Assembly: GCF_016598615.1 (NCBI RefSeq)
Contig: NZ_CP066831.1
Coordinates: 4,712,001-4,776,000 of the forward strand
Length of the DNA stretch: 64,000 nt
Direction of reading: 5' to 3'
Source: Streptomyces liliifuscus
Lineage (GTDB): Bacteria; Actinomycetota; Actinomycetes; Streptomycetales; Streptomycetaceae
The notes under the pieces are model-generated. The model was not told the origin of the DNA. It did no database searches and saw nothing but the letters and a program-made list of their open reading frames with translations. Shown one piece after another: positions 7,105 to 15,792 of this stretch. Both the position numbers and the translations under genes were made by a program. Within the stretch, counting starts at the first letter, position 1; each line of letters starts with the position of its first letter.

Positions 7105-8640
7105 CTAGTGGGCGATGACCGGGACCTTCAGGTCGTCCTCCGTGCCTTCGAGGGAACCCGCGGCCGCCGTGGCGTCGGGGCTTCCGGCGTTGATGAAGGT
7201 GAAGGCGATTCCCGCGGCGACGACAAGGATGCCGACGGCGAACCAGATCGCGTTGGTGTAGCCGTGCACCTGGGCCTGCAGCTGGACGAGCTGCTGCTGG
7301 GGCTGGGTGGTGGCACCGGCGATGTGGTCCTTGACGTACGCCGTGGTGGCCGAAGCGGCGATCGTGTTCAGCAGAGCCGTACCGATCGCGCCGCCCACCT
7401 GCTGCGAGGTGTTGACCATCGCGGAGGCGACACCGGAGTCACGCGGCTCGACGCCCAGTGTGGCCAGGGACATGGCCGGCATGAACGCCGTACCCATACC
7501 GAGGCCGAGCAGCAGCATGGCCGGCAGGAGCAGGGCCGCGTACGAGGAGCCGATCTCCATCTGGGTCAGCAGCAGCATGCCGGCCGCGGCGACCAGGAAG
7601 CCCGGGCCCATCAGCAGACGCGCCGGGAGGCGGTTCATCAGCCGGGCGCCGATCTGCGTGGAGCCCGCGATCATGCCCGCGATCATCGGCAGGAAGGCGA
7701 AACCGGTCTTGACCGGCGAGTAGCCCTTCACGATCTGCAGGTAGTAGGTCAGGAAGAGGAACAGGCCGAACATCGCGATGATCGCGAGGCCGAGCGAGAG
7801 GTAGACACCGCCACGGTTGCGCTCGGTGATGACGCGCAGGGGCAGCAGCGGGGCCTTGACCTTGGACTCGACGAGGACGAAGGCCGCGAGGAGCACGGCC
7901 GACGCGACGAACAGGCCGATCGTCATGGAGTCGCCCCAGCCCTCGGACTCGGCGCGGGTGAAGCCGTAGACGAGCGAGACCAGACCGACGGTCGACAGGA
8001 CGACACCCGGGATGTCGAGCGGCGAGCGGTTGCGGCCGGCCGGCTCACGGATGACGAAGTACGCACCGGCAGCGGCGACGACCGCGAACGGGATGTTCAC
8101 GAAGAACGTCCAGCGCCAGTCCAGGTACTCGGTGAGGAAGCCGCCGAGGATCAGGCCGACGGCGCCACCGCCACCGGCGATCGCACCGTAGATGCCGAAC
8201 GCCTTGGCGCGCTCCTTGGAGTCGGTGAACATCACCGCGAGCAGCGAGAGCGCGGCGGGCGCGAGCAGTGCGCCGAAGGCACCCTGCAGGGCACGGGAGC
8301 CGAGCAGCATCGCCTCGTTGGTCGCGGCACCGCCGAGGGCGGAGGCGCCGGCGAAGCCGATGAGGCCGGTGACGAAGGTGCGCTTGCGGCCCCAGATGTC
8401 GGCGATCCGGCCGCCGAAGAGGAGGAGTCCGCCGAAGGCGAGGGCGTAGGCCGTGATGACCCACTGCCGGTTGCCGTCGGAGATGCCGAGGTCCTGCTGG
8501 GCCGAGGGCAGCGCGATGTTCACGATGGTCGCGTCGAGCACGACCATGAGCTGGGCGAGCGCGATGAAGGTCAGCGCTTTCCAGCGGTTGGGATCGGGGG
8601 CCTGCGCCTTGTCGGCGGCGACCTGGACTGTTTCAGACAT
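7105..8640 (-). CDS. MFS drug exporter, DHA2 (EmrB/QacA) 14-TM family
   Basis: 511-residue inner-membrane drug:proton antiporter. TM1 carries VLDATIVNIALPSAQQDL, the hallmark of DHA2 proteins. Motif A is GGRIADIWGRKR near residue 78, motif C is the AIAGGGGAVGLILGG helix, and 14 hydrophobic segments can be counted. The ATG at 8638-8640 is adopted; an in-frame GTG at 8652 is equally possible since neither has a convincing ribosome binding site. The TetR regulator at 8798 lies upstream on the same strand, 157 bp away, with paired palindromes in front of it, the usual repressor-exporter arrangement. Confidence 0.9.
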   Translation of the reverse strand: MSETVQVAADKAQAPDPNRWKALTFIALAQLMVVLDATIVNIALPSAQQDLGISDGNRQWVITAYALAFGGLLLFGGRIADIWGRKRTFVTGLIGFAGASALGGAATNEAMLLGSRALQGAFGALLAPAALSLLAVMFTDSKERAKAFGIYGAIAGGGGAVGLILGGFLTEYLDWRWTFFVNIPFAVVAAAGAYFVIREPAGRNRSPLDIPGVVLSTVGLVSLVYGFTRAESEGWGDSMTIGLFVASAVLLAAFVLVESKVKAPLLPLRVITERNRGGVYLSLGLAIIAMFGLFLFLTYYLQIVKGYSPVKTGFAFLPMIAGMIAGSTQIGARLMNRLPARLLMGPGFLVAAAGMLLLTQMEIGSSYAALLLPAMLLLGLGMGTAFMPAMSLATLGVEPRDSGVASAMVNTSQQVGGAIGTALLNTIAASATTAYVKDHIAGATTQPQQQLVQLQAQVHGYTNAIWFAVGILVVAAGIAFTFINAGSPDATAAAGSLEGTEDDLKVPVIAH

Positions 8641-8797
8641 GGAGGTACCCACTTCGGGACTTCGGATCGAAAAAGGCAGTAAGGGAGCGCGGCACGTCGT
8701 CGGTGACGGCCGGAAGGTTCGGTGCGTAAGTGGGGTTACGCGAGCACTGGTCGGGTCATCGCTGGTACGGACCGCCGCGAGAGGCGGAACTCATCGG

Positions 8798-9442
8798 TCA
8801 GGATTTGCGCAGGTCCTCCATCGTCGCGGTGGTACCCGGCAGTTCGGATGGGGCCGGGGCCCGCAGACCGTCGAGGAACAGCTGCAGGTGGCGGTGGACG
8901 AACCGGTCGAAGCACAGGGCCGCGGTGCCGGCCGGGGGCCTGCTGAGCTGGGCCACGGCGATCATGATGTCGCCGACGCCCACGTCGGGTCGGAGCTGTC
9001 CGGCTTCGCGGGCGCGTGCCATCAGCCGCTCGGTCAGTTCCTCGATCCGCTCACGCGCCGCTTCCATGTCCGGGTGGTGCTGGTCGAAGGTGCTGGACAT
9101 CATCGGGCAGAGGGCCGAGAGCCGTTCGTCGGCACAGGCGTGCACGAAGCGCGACAGCGCCTCGAACGCGTCACCCGTCTCGGCGAGCGCGATCTCGGCC
9201 GCCTCCGACGTACGGTCCATGACCGAGCAGACGACCTCCCGCACCAGTGCGTCCCGGTCCGGGAAGTTGCGGTACACCGTGGCGTTGCCGACGCCGGCCC
9301 GGCGAGCGATCTCGTCGAGCGGCACATCGGGGCCGAACTCCACGAACATCACGCGGGCGGCGGTGACGATCCGCTCCCGGTTGCGCAGGGCGTCGGCGCG
9401 CGGCCGGGTCACCTTGTGCTGTACGTGGACTGCGGTCTCCAC
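8798..9442 (-). CDS. TetR-family repressor (probable regulator of adjacent MFS exporter)
   Basis: 214-residue regulator with an N-terminal TetR HTH: RIVTAARVMFVEFG, PLDEIARRAGVGNATVYRNF and PDRDALV. The C-terminal ligand domain has MMSSTFDQHHPDME. The GTG at 9440-9442 is selected because AAGGAG lies 7 nt upstream; the open frame extends further but without a ribosome site. Two similar 15-bp palindromes (9474-9488, 9514-9528) lie in its promoter and are probable operators. The exporter gene downstream on the same strand is the likely co-regulated target. Confidence 0.88.
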   Translation of the reverse strand: METAVHVQHKVTRPRADALRNRERIVTAARVMFVEFGPDVPLDEIARRAGVGNATVYRNFPDRDALVREVVCSVMDRTSEAAEIALAETGDAFEALSRFVHACADERLSALCPMMSSTFDQHHPDMEAARERIEELTERLMARAREAGQLRPDVGVGDIMIAVAQLSRPPAGTAALCFDRFVHRHLQLFLDGLRAPAPSELPGTTATMEDLRKS

Positions 9443-9473
9443 GGCGTACTCCTTGAGCCGGTGGGTGCGATCC

Positions 9474-9528
9474 GGGGATCGACTCCCCGTTTCGCTCGGA
9501 CACATGGCTAAACGGGGAAACGATCCCC
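9474..9528. promoter_or_regulatory. Twin palindromes, probable TetR operators
   Basis: GGGGATCGACTCCCC (9474-9488) and GGGGAAACGATCCCC (9514-9528) share GGGGA/TCCCC arms and 5-bp spacers. They are 40 bp apart centre to centre, close to four helical turns. An outer inverted repeat CCCCGTTT (9485-9492)/AAACGGGG (9510-9517) joins them. Located 32-86 bp upstream of the TetR start, they suggest cooperative autorepression. Confidence 0.6.
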
Positions 9529-9557
9529 AGTTATTTCCCAACCTCGAAGAGATTTGA

Positions 9558-9573
9558 TGTGACCCGCGTCACA
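9558..9573. promoter_or_regulatory. Perfect CRP-type palindrome TGTGA-N6-TCACA
   Basis: TGTGACCCGCGTCACA is a perfect inverted repeat identical in layout to cAMP-receptor-protein sites and compatible with the GTGAC/GTCAC sites reported for Streptomyces Crp. It lies between the TetR gene and the secreted metalloprotease, 134 bp before the latter's start. Which gene it serves is not certain. Confidence 0.6.
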
Positions 9574-9706
9574 CCTCCAGAAGGCTCCCACGGGCAAGAA
9601 ACCCACGATCGGGCTCCTCCAGCGCGCGCCCTCGCATCCGGCGGCACAGGGTGATCGAACAGGGTGCAGCCACACCGGCCGGCTGCCTGGAGCGAAAGGC
9701 CCCTGC

Positions 9707-11005
9707 ATGCAGCCGACCAGCCGTCGGATATCCCCGCGCCGCCGCGCCGCAGCCTTCGCCTCGGTCACCGTCCTCACCCTGGCGGTCAGCACCTCGGCCG
9801 GGACCGGACATCTGACGACCGGTTCCACCACCGCTGCGGGACCCGTCGCGCCGGCGCGCTCCTCCCCTCTCGGTCCCTGCATGATCAGCGGCTCGATGGG
9901 CGTGCAGATGTCCGAGGGCATCCCCACCCCGGCCGGCTACTCACGGTCCACCGGCACCGTCCGCGCCCTGAACCTGATGGTCGACTTCTCCGACGCGCCC
10001 GGCCAGGGCAGCGCGCTCGACCGCTTCGGCGAGTTCTTCCCGCAGACCACCGACTGGTTCCGCACCAGCTCGTACGGCCGCCTCGACTACCGCCCCGAGA
10101 CCCCGATAGGCGGCTGGCTGCGGATGCCCAAGTCCTTCGAGGAGTACGGGATAGAACGCGGGGCCCCCTTCGACCCCGGCTACCGCGAGCTGGTCCAGGA
10201 CCTCGTGGCCGCGGCCGATCCGAAGGTGGACTTCCGGGAGTACGACCTGCTGAACGTCCTGATGACCCCGAACGCCGGCCCCTCCGCCCTCGACACGGTC
10301 CTGTCGGTGACCTTCGCGGGCAACACCGAGGCACCGGTCGCGGACGGGGTGCCCGTGGCGAACGCGTCCTTCGTCTACAGCCGCCAGGACGACGGCTCCG
10401 GCTCGTACGACGAGACCGGCTATCGCGTACTCCCCCACGAGAACGGCCATGTCTTCGGGCTGCCCGACCTCTACACCCAGGACGGGGGCGGCGCGGTCGG
10501 GCACTGGGACATCATGAGCGAGGACTGGGGGGCCGACAACGACCTGCTGGGCTGGCACAAGTGGAAGCTCGGCTGGCTCGACGACTCCCAGGTCGGCTGC
10601 GCGTCCGCGGCCGGCACCACCCAACACGTCCTGACCCCGCTGACCGAGCCCGGCACCGGCGGCAAACTGGTCTTCGTCCCGGTCGACTCGAAGACGGGGT
10701 ACGCGGTGGAGCTGCGCACCCAGGCCGGCAACGACGAGGCGGTCTGCAAGCGGGGCGTGCTCATCTACAAGGTCGACGCGACCGTCGACACCGGCCGGGG
10801 CCCGATCACGGTGATCGACTCCACCAAGGACAGCGGCGGCTGCACACGCAGCCCGAACGTCCACGCCGAACTCTCCGACGCGACCTTCTCCCCCGGCCAG
10901 TACTTCAAGGACCTCAGAACCGGCATCCGCATCACGGTCGCGGGCATGGACTCCAAGGGCAACCACCAGGTGTACGTGACCCGGGACCGCCAGGCGGCGT
11001 CGTAG
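9707..11005 (+). CDS. Secreted M6-family (immune inhibitor A-like) zinc metalloprotease
   Basis: 432-residue exported protease. The N-terminus is a typical Sec signal: RRISPRRR, then a hydrophobic stretch ending about residue 31. The catalytic motif HENGHVFGLPDLY has zinc ligands His244 and His248 and general base Glu245, with the trailing G-x-x-D expected for M6 peptidases. WDIMSEDWG nearby fits the Met-turn. Paired cysteines in the C-terminal part would suit an extracellular fold. The ATG follows GAAAGG. It stands alone as a transcription unit; a CRP-type palindrome lies upstream and a repeat element with its own hairpin lies after the stop. Confidence 0.85.
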   Translation: MQPTSRRISPRRRAAAFASVTVLTLAVSTSAGTGHLTTGSTTAAGPVAPARSSPLGPCMISGSMGVQMSEGIPTPAGYSRSTGTVRALNLMVDFSDAPGQGSALDRFGEFFPQTTDWFRTSSYGRLDYRPETPIGGWLRMPKSFEEYGIERGAPFDPGYRELVQDLVAAADPKVDFREYDLLNVLMTPNAGPSALDTVLSVTFAGNTEAPVADGVPVANASFVYSRQDDGSGSYDETGYRVLPHENGHVFGLPDLYTQDGGGAVGHWDIMSEDWGADNDLLGWHKWKLGWLDDSQVGCASAAGTTQHVLTPLTEPGTGGKLVFVPVDSKTGYAVELRTQAGNDEAVCKRGVLIYKVDATVDTGRGPITVIDSTKDSGGCTRSPNVHAELSDATFSPGQYFKDLRTGIRITVAGMDSKGNHQVYVTRDRQAAS

Positions 11006-11012
11006 GCCTGGG

Positions 11013-11042
11013 GCGCCCCTTCAGGGGCGCGGGGAACTGCGC
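11013..11042. repeat. GCGCCCC-TTCA-GGGGCGC hairpin joined to a repeat core
   Basis: The reverse-orientation core GGGGCGCGGGGAACTGCGC (11024-11042) is preceded by GCGCCCC, giving a 7-bp stem, TTCA loop structure (11013-11030). Exactly the same composite occurs after the MerR gene at 61898-61926. It begins 8 bp after the metalloprotease stop and may act as its terminator. Confidence 0.8.
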
Positions 11043-11136
11043 GACCGGCCCCCACCGGCCCGCACCTTCGATGCGGCCCTTCCCGCGGAGCGACCCTCAT
11101 TCATTACCGTGGTCCGCACACCGTAATGGGGAGCCC

Positions 11137-12825
11137 ATGCCACCGACCCACCTCACTCCGACCCACCTCACCCCCGCCGAGCCCGACGCAGTCGTGCCCG
11201 TCGAGGCGGTCGCCCCGCTGATGCGGGGCATCACCGTGCTGCAACGGCTCACCGAGGCAGGCGGCACGTCGAGTCTCAGCGCCCTGGAGAAGGCCACCGG
11301 CCTCGCCAGATCCACGGTGGACCGCATCGCGGCAACGCTGGCCCGCATGGGATACGTACGTCTCGACGGCCGGGACGCCGTGCTCACGCCGCGGCTGATG
11401 GAGCTGGGCAACGCCTATCTGGGCGCGCTGCGGCTCCCCCGGCTGCTGGACGGGCGGGCCGACTCGCTCGCCGACGAGCTGGACGAGTCGGTGTCGCTGG
11501 CGGTCGGCGACCGGGACGGCATCCGCTTCATCCACCAGGCGACCCGGCGGCGCGCGATGTCGCTGAGCTTCCGCATCGGCGATCTGCTCCCGGCCGAACG
11601 GACCGCGCCGGGCCCGCTGTTCGCCACGGAGTGGACCGAAGAGGACTGGACGCGCTGGCGCGAACGGCGGGCCGCCGATCCCGAGGACCACGGTTTTCCC
11701 GACGTGCCGCCGCGTGAACACCCCACCGGGGACGAGGAGTTCGAGGAGCGGACGCGTGAGGCGGCCGCCCGCGGCTGGGCGCTCGACGACCAGTTGATCG
11801 AGCCGGGCCTGGTCGCGGTCTCCGTTCCCGTACGGGATCGCGGTGGGCGTATCGCCTGCGTGGTGAGCGTGGTGAGCCACACCAGCCGGCACACCGCCGA
11901 CTCCCTGCGGGACACCCTGCTGCCCCGGCTGCGGGCGACCGTACGCGCGATGGAACGGGATCTGCGGGACGCCCCCGCCCAGCAACCCGCAGTACCCGCC
12001 ACGCCCGCCGGGCTCGCCACCTGGACCGGAGCCTCGAAGCATGAACTGGGCCGGGAGTTCATCGAGTCGCTGGCCCGCGGGCTGACCGTGATCACGGCGT
12101 TCGGCGAGGGCCGGGCCGAGCTGACGCTCACCGAGGTCGCGCAGGCCACCGGGCTCGCGCGGGCGACGGCCCGGCGTGCGCTGATCACGCTGGAGCACCT
12201 GGGCCAGGTGACCGCCCACGGGCGGACGTTCACGCTGACGCCGCGCGTCCTGGCCCTCGGCTTCCCGCCCCTCTCCCGTACGACGCTTCCGCAGATCGCC
12301 GCCCCGCATCTCGCCGAACTCGCCGACCGGCTGCACGACTCGGCGTCCCTGGCGGTCCTCGCGGGCGACGAGATCCAGTACACGGCCCGCGTCGCCACCA
12401 GCCGCATCATGAGCGTCAACATCACCGTCGGCACGCGCTTTCCCGCCTACGCGACCTCTCTGGGCCGGGTGATGCTCGCCGGCCTCGGCGCGGGCGAGCG
12501 GGGCCCGTTTCCGACCGGCCTGCACGCGCTGACCCCGCACACGGTCACGGACCCGGGTGCTCTCACGGCCGTCCTCGACCGCGTCCGGGAGGCCGGATAC
12601 GCGCTGGTGGACGGGGAGTTGGAGGAAGGGCTGCGGTCGATCGCGGTTCCGGTGCGGGATCGTACGGGGCAGGTCGTGGCGGCCGTGAACGTGGCCATGC
12701 ACAGTTCTCGGCGGACGGTTGAGCAGTGCGTGGGTGAGGTGTTGCCGGAGTTGGCCGCGGCGGCCGGGCGGATCGAGGGGGATCTTCGGGTGGCGGGGCG
12801 GTTCGCTCGGGTGTCGGTCGCCTAG
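11137..12825 (+). CDS. Tandem double-IclR transcriptional regulator
   Basis: 562 residues, about twice a normal IclR protein (250-270). It contains two complete IclR units. Unit 1 has an HTH at about residues 25-90 (LSALEKATGLARSTVDRIAATL) and an effector domain to about 285. Unit 2 has an HTH at about 305-370 (LTEVAQATGLARATARRALITL) and an effector domain to the end. Each effector domain ends with the conserved IAVPVRDRTGQVVAAVNV or VAVSVPVRDRGGRIACVVS strand set. The start ATG follows GGGGAG. Two-unit proteins of this kind are known in actinomycete aromatic-acid (Pca/Pob) regulators, but no catabolic gene lies nearby. The target is unknown. Confidence 0.88.
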   Translation: MPPTHLTPTHLTPAEPDAVVPVEAVAPLMRGITVLQRLTEAGGTSSLSALEKATGLARSTVDRIAATLARMGYVRLDGRDAVLTPRLMELGNAYLGALRLPRLLDGRADSLADELDESVSLAVGDRDGIRFIHQATRRRAMSLSFRIGDLLPAERTAPGPLFATEWTEEDWTRWRERRAADPEDHGFPDVPPREHPTGDEEFEERTREAAARGWALDDQLIEPGLVAVSVPVRDRGGRIACVVSVVSHTSRHTADSLRDTLLPRLRATVRAMERDLRDAPAQQPAVPATPAGLATWTGASKHELGREFIESLARGLTVITAFGEGRAELTLTEVAQATGLARATARRALITLEHLGQVTAHGRTFTLTPRVLALGFPPLSRTTLPQIAAPHLAELADRLHDSASLAVLAGDEIQYTARVATSRIMSVNITVGTRFPAYATSLGRVMLAGLGAGERGPFPTGLHALTPHTVTDPGALTAVLDRVREAGYALVDGELEEGLRSIAVPVRDRTGQVVAAVNVAMHSSRRTVEQCVGEVLPELAAAAGRIEGDLRVAGRFARVSVA

Positions 12826-12998
12826 CCTGCGGGACGCCCGGGGCCTGCGGGAGCAGGACTCGGGGCGGGTGGGCATCTGCGGGTCGTGCGGGCCGGTCGG
12901 GGGTGTCCTTGCCGCCCCGGACCTACGCCTCAGGTACCGGTGACACCTGGTCCGCGGGCCCGATCCCCTTGGGACACACGGCAGTTAGCGTCGGCGGC

Positions 12999-13637
12999 AT
13001 GCGAATCGGGATTCTCGGCACGGGCAATGTGGCCCGTGCGCTGGCAGCCGGCTGGTCCACCGCGGGGCACGACGTCGTGCTCGGCTCACGCAGCCCGGAG
13101 GAACGTACGGATGTGACGGGGGCGGGCTTCACCGTCGTGGGGCTCGACGCGGCGGTCGCGGACGCGGAGGTGGTGGTCAACGCGACTCCGGGAACGGTGT
13201 CCGTGGAGCTGCTGGGTTCGGTCGGGGCGGCGGCTCTCGCCGGGAAGACGCTCGTCGACGTGGGGGTCGGCCTGTCCGACGACTTCACCGAGCTCTCGCA
13301 TCCCAACAGCAGCCTGGGAGAGCTGATCCAGAAGGCGTTCCCGGAGACACCCGTGGTCAAGACGCTGTGCACGATGGACGCGTCGGTGATGGTGCGGCCG
13401 GGCGCGCTGGAGGGCCGGAGCACCGTCTTCCTGTCCGGTGACAGCGCGGCGGCCAAGCAGCTCACCGCCCGGCTGCTCACCGACCTCGGCTGGTCCGCGG
13501 CCTCACAGCTGGACCTCGGCGGCATCGGCACCGCACGCGGTCAGGAGCACTTCGCCCTGCTCTTCATCGGGATCGCGGAAGGCCTGGGCAGCCACACCTT
13601 CAACATCGACGTCGTCACGCTCCCGAGCGGGCCGTGA
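12999..13637 (+). CDS. NADPH-dependent F420 reductase-like oxidoreductase
   Basis: 212-residue soluble enzyme. It begins with the dinucleotide loop MRIGILGTGNVARALAAG (GxGxxA/G), followed by HDVVLGSRSPEE, the basic/serine pattern that favours NADP. This is the F420:NADP oxidoreductase/YrxA-like group moving hydride between NADPH and a cofactor or small substrate. The ATG is the only start directly before the Rossmann loop, and the ribosome site is weak. Its last 23 bp overlap the end of the convergent TetR gene at 13615. A role in the neighbouring hormone locus is possible but unproven. Confidence 0.75.
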   Translation: MRIGILGTGNVARALAAGWSTAGHDVVLGSRSPEERTDVTGAGFTVVGLDAAVADAEVVVNATPGTVSVELLGSVGAAALAGKTLVDVGVGLSDDFTELSHPNSSLGELIQKAFPETPVVKTLCTMDASVMVRPGALEGRSTVFLSGDSAAAKQLTARLLTDLGWSAASQLDLGGIGTARGQEHFALLFIGIAEGLGSHTFNIDVVTLPSGP

Positions 13638-14328
13638 CGCGGAACGGCGGGGGCACGCCGTCGACCCCCGCCGTTCCCTCCCGCCGCCCAGAGGCAACCA
13701 GCCCCTTGAGCGCCGCCTCCGTGGCGAGCCGCGGCAGCAGCAGCGCCCAGAAGCGGGTCAGCATGGACTGCGACAGCCACTGCGCGTTCCGGCTGCCCAG
13801 GGCCCCGAAGCCCACGGTGGCCGCGACCACGGCATGGGCCGCGTCCTGCGGTGACACATCACGGGCCAGCGCGCCCTCGCGGGCCGCCTCGGCCAGTACG
13901 CCCTCCACCCAGGTCTGCCACCGCCGCCGCAGATCCGCCCCGGCCGCCACGGGCACCGGGCTCTCGCTCAGGTCGAACCCGGCCCGCAGGATCACGTCGT
14001 GCCGCAGACCCCGGAGCAGCGCGTGCGTGGTGTCGACCAGCACCTGCAAGGACCCGCCGGAACCGGTGGCCCCAGTGGTCCCGGCGGCCTCGCTCCTCGC
14101 CCGGCCCTCGACCGTGATCCGCCGGAGCCGCTGCGCCGCCGCCTCCCACACCGCCACGGCCAGTGCCGCCTTGCTGGCGAAGTGGAAGTGCAGCGCGCCG
14201 TTGCTGACCCCGGCCCGGGCACTGATCGTGGACAGGGACACGACGTCGAAGCCGTCCTTGCAGAAGAGCTCGGCCGCCGACTCGATCAACGCGTTGCGCG
14301 TACGTACCGCGCGTTCCTGCTGGGCCAT
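13615..14328 (-). CDS. Gamma-butyrolactone-receptor-like TetR regulator (AvaR2/pseudo-receptor type)
   Basis: 237-residue regulator of the ArpA/ScbR class. The opening MAQQERAVRTRNALIESAAE and the GALHFHFASKAALA recognition region match that class, and the conserved ligand-pocket tryptophan is present (RRWQTW, Trp137). The ATG has GGAG 8 nt upstream. A perfect ARE-like palindrome (14382-14399) lies 54 bp upstream, so autoregulation or cross-regulation is likely. Position relative to the P450, the second receptor and the acyl-CoA oxidase corresponds to where I recall AvaR2 lying in S. avermitilis. Whether it binds the hormone or is a pseudo-receptor cannot be told. Confidence 0.78.
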   Translation of the reverse strand: MAQQERAVRTRNALIESAAELFCKDGFDVVSLSTISARAGVSNGALHFHFASKAALAVAVWEAAAQRLRRITVEGRARSEAAGTTGATGSGGSLQVLVDTTHALLRGLRHDVILRAGFDLSESPVPVAAGADLRRRWQTWVEGVLAEAAREGALARDVSPQDAAHAVVAATVGFGALGSRNAQWLSQSMLTRFWALLLPRLATEAALKGLVASGRREGTAGVDGVPPPFRVTARSGA

Positions 14329-14381
14329 CAGAGCGCTCCGTTGCTGCGGGGGGCGTGCCAGAGAGGCGCCCTCACGATAAC

Positions 14382-14399
14382 AAACCGCACGAGCGGTTT
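14382..14399. promoter_or_regulatory. ARE-like palindrome AAACCGC-ACGA-GCGGTTT
   Basis: Perfect 7-bp arms with a 4-bp spacer, matching the AAACC..GGTTT autoregulatory element recognised by gamma-butyrolactone/butenolide receptors. It sits in the 82-bp gap between the end of the P450 gene and the start of the TetR gene, so it most likely controls the latter. Confidence 0.8.
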
Positions 14400-14410
14400 C
14401 TATTGTCGTG

Positions 14411-15742
14411 TCATTGCGATTGTGATTGCCTCTGCTGCTGCTCCTGCCCCCGCTCCTGCTGGGTCCGGAGCACGGGCAGCGATCCGTGGCCGTTGACGAT
14501 GAAGGACTCCACCGGCTCGATGCCGTCCACCGGTACCGCCGGGGACAGTCCGGGGAAGCGGTCGAACAGCCCCGCCAGCGCCACGCTCGCCTCGATCCGG
14601 GCGAGCGGCGCCCCCAGGCACCGGTGCACTCCGAACCCGAAGGCCAGGTCCTCGCGGCGGCCCGGGCGCAGCAGGTCGAAGACGGCGACGTCGTCCCCGT
14701 ACGCCTCCGGATCTCCTGACGCGGCGGCGAAGGAGACCAGGATCGGGTCGCCCTTGCGGATCAGCACACCGCCGGATCCGCCGTCGGGCTTCCCAACGGA
14801 CTCGGCGTCGGCCGGTGCGGGGTCCCCCAGTGCGATGTCGTCCACCGCGAACCGCATCGGGGAGTACGCCGCCGGGCTGTGCACGCGCAGTGTCTCGTCC
14901 ACCACGTCCATCCAGGTGGCCCGGCCGGCGCGGACGTGCGTGAGTTGCTCCGGGTCTGTGAGCAGGGCCCCGACGGCGTTGGTGATGAGCGTGCAGGTCG
15001 TCTCCTGACCCGCGGCGATCATGAGGTAGAGGGTGCCGAGGAGTTCATCCTCGGTGAGCCCGCCGTCCTCGTCCTGGTCGCGGGCCTCTATCAGCGCGGA
15101 CGTCAGATCGCCGCCGGGTTCGGCCCGTTTCTCGGCGACCAGCCCGGCGAGCATCCCGAAGACCTCGATCTGCGCGGCGGCCATCCGCTCGGCGGACACG
15201 GCCGTGCCGAACACCAACTCCAGCGCGGCGCACAGGGGTTCACGGGCCTCCTCCGCCACCCCGAACAGTTCGCAGATGACCCGCATCGGCAGCAGCCGGG
15301 CGAAGTCGGCCCGCAGATCGATCCGTTCACCGGCCGGCACGGCGGCCAGGTCGTCCAGCAGCCCGGCCGTGAGCTCCTCGATCCGCGGTCGCAGGGCCTC
15401 GCTCCGGCGGGTGGTGAACGCGCCCGCGACCAGCCGCCGCAGCCGGGAGTGGTGCTCCCCGTAGGCGAACAGCATGTTCTCGTTGGCGACCCACGGATAC
15501 AGCGGCCACTCGGGGCCTATCCGCCCCTCGACGAAGGCGGGCCAGTGCTGCCGGGCGTCCTTCGACACCCTTGGATCCAGCAGGAGTTGCTTGACGTACT
15601 TCTGCCGTACGGCCGCCCAGGCGACCACACCGCCGGGCAGTTCCACCTCGGCCACCGGCCCTCGTGAGCGCAGCTTCTCGGCCTCCGAGGCGAGATCGCG
15701 CCCGGTCACGTCCAGCGCGTACGGGCAAGCAGGCATGTCCAT
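14411..15742 (-). CDS. cyp17: Cytochrome P450, probable butenolide-hormone hydroxylase (Cyp17-like)
   Basis: 443-residue soluble bacterial P450. I-helix oxygen-activation motif AAGQETT, the ExxR motif ETLR, and the heme loop FGFGVHRCLGAPLAR with the cysteine ligand are all intact. The ATG at 15740-15742 has CGGAG in front. It lies 50 bp downstream of the butyrolactone-receptor gene on the same strand and is probably co-transcribed with it. In S. avermitilis, cyp17 beside avaR1 and aco hydroxylates the avenolide precursor; the same gene order here supports the same role. The last 15 residues are a Gln/Arg/Ser-rich tail (QEQQQRQSQSQ), unusual for a P450 and probably a simple-repeat extension. 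Confidence 0.82.
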   Translation of the reverse strand: MDMPACPYALDVTGRDLASEAEKLRSRGPVAEVELPGGVVAWAAVRQKYVKQLLLDPRVSKDARQHWPAFVEGRIGPEWPLYPWVANENMLFAYGEHHSRLRRLVAGAFTTRRSEALRPRIEELTAGLLDDLAAVPAGERIDLRADFARLLPMRVICELFGVAEEAREPLCAALELVFGTAVSAERMAAAQIEVFGMLAGLVAEKRAEPGGDLTSALIEARDQDEDGGLTEDELLGTLYLMIAAGQETTCTLITNAVGALLTDPEQLTHVRAGRATWMDVVDETLRVHSPAAYSPMRFAVDDIALGDPAPADAESVGKPDGGSGGVLIRKGDPILVSFAAASGDPEAYGDDVAVFDLLRPGRREDLAFGFGVHRCLGAPLARIEASVALAGLFDRFPGLSPAVPVDGIEPVESFIVNGHGSLPVLRTQQERGQEQQQRQSQSQ

Positions 15743-15792
15743 CCGTGCACTCCGTTCGGTCGGTCGTCGACGCGCCCCCGACGCGAGGGCGC

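Noticed and set aside
9664..11136. Open frame running from 9664 into the IclR gene (1053 residues in all)
   Set aside because: The part before 11137 is an off-frame shadow of the metalloprotease (Arg/Pro-rich, no domains). The IclR gene has its own ribosome site.
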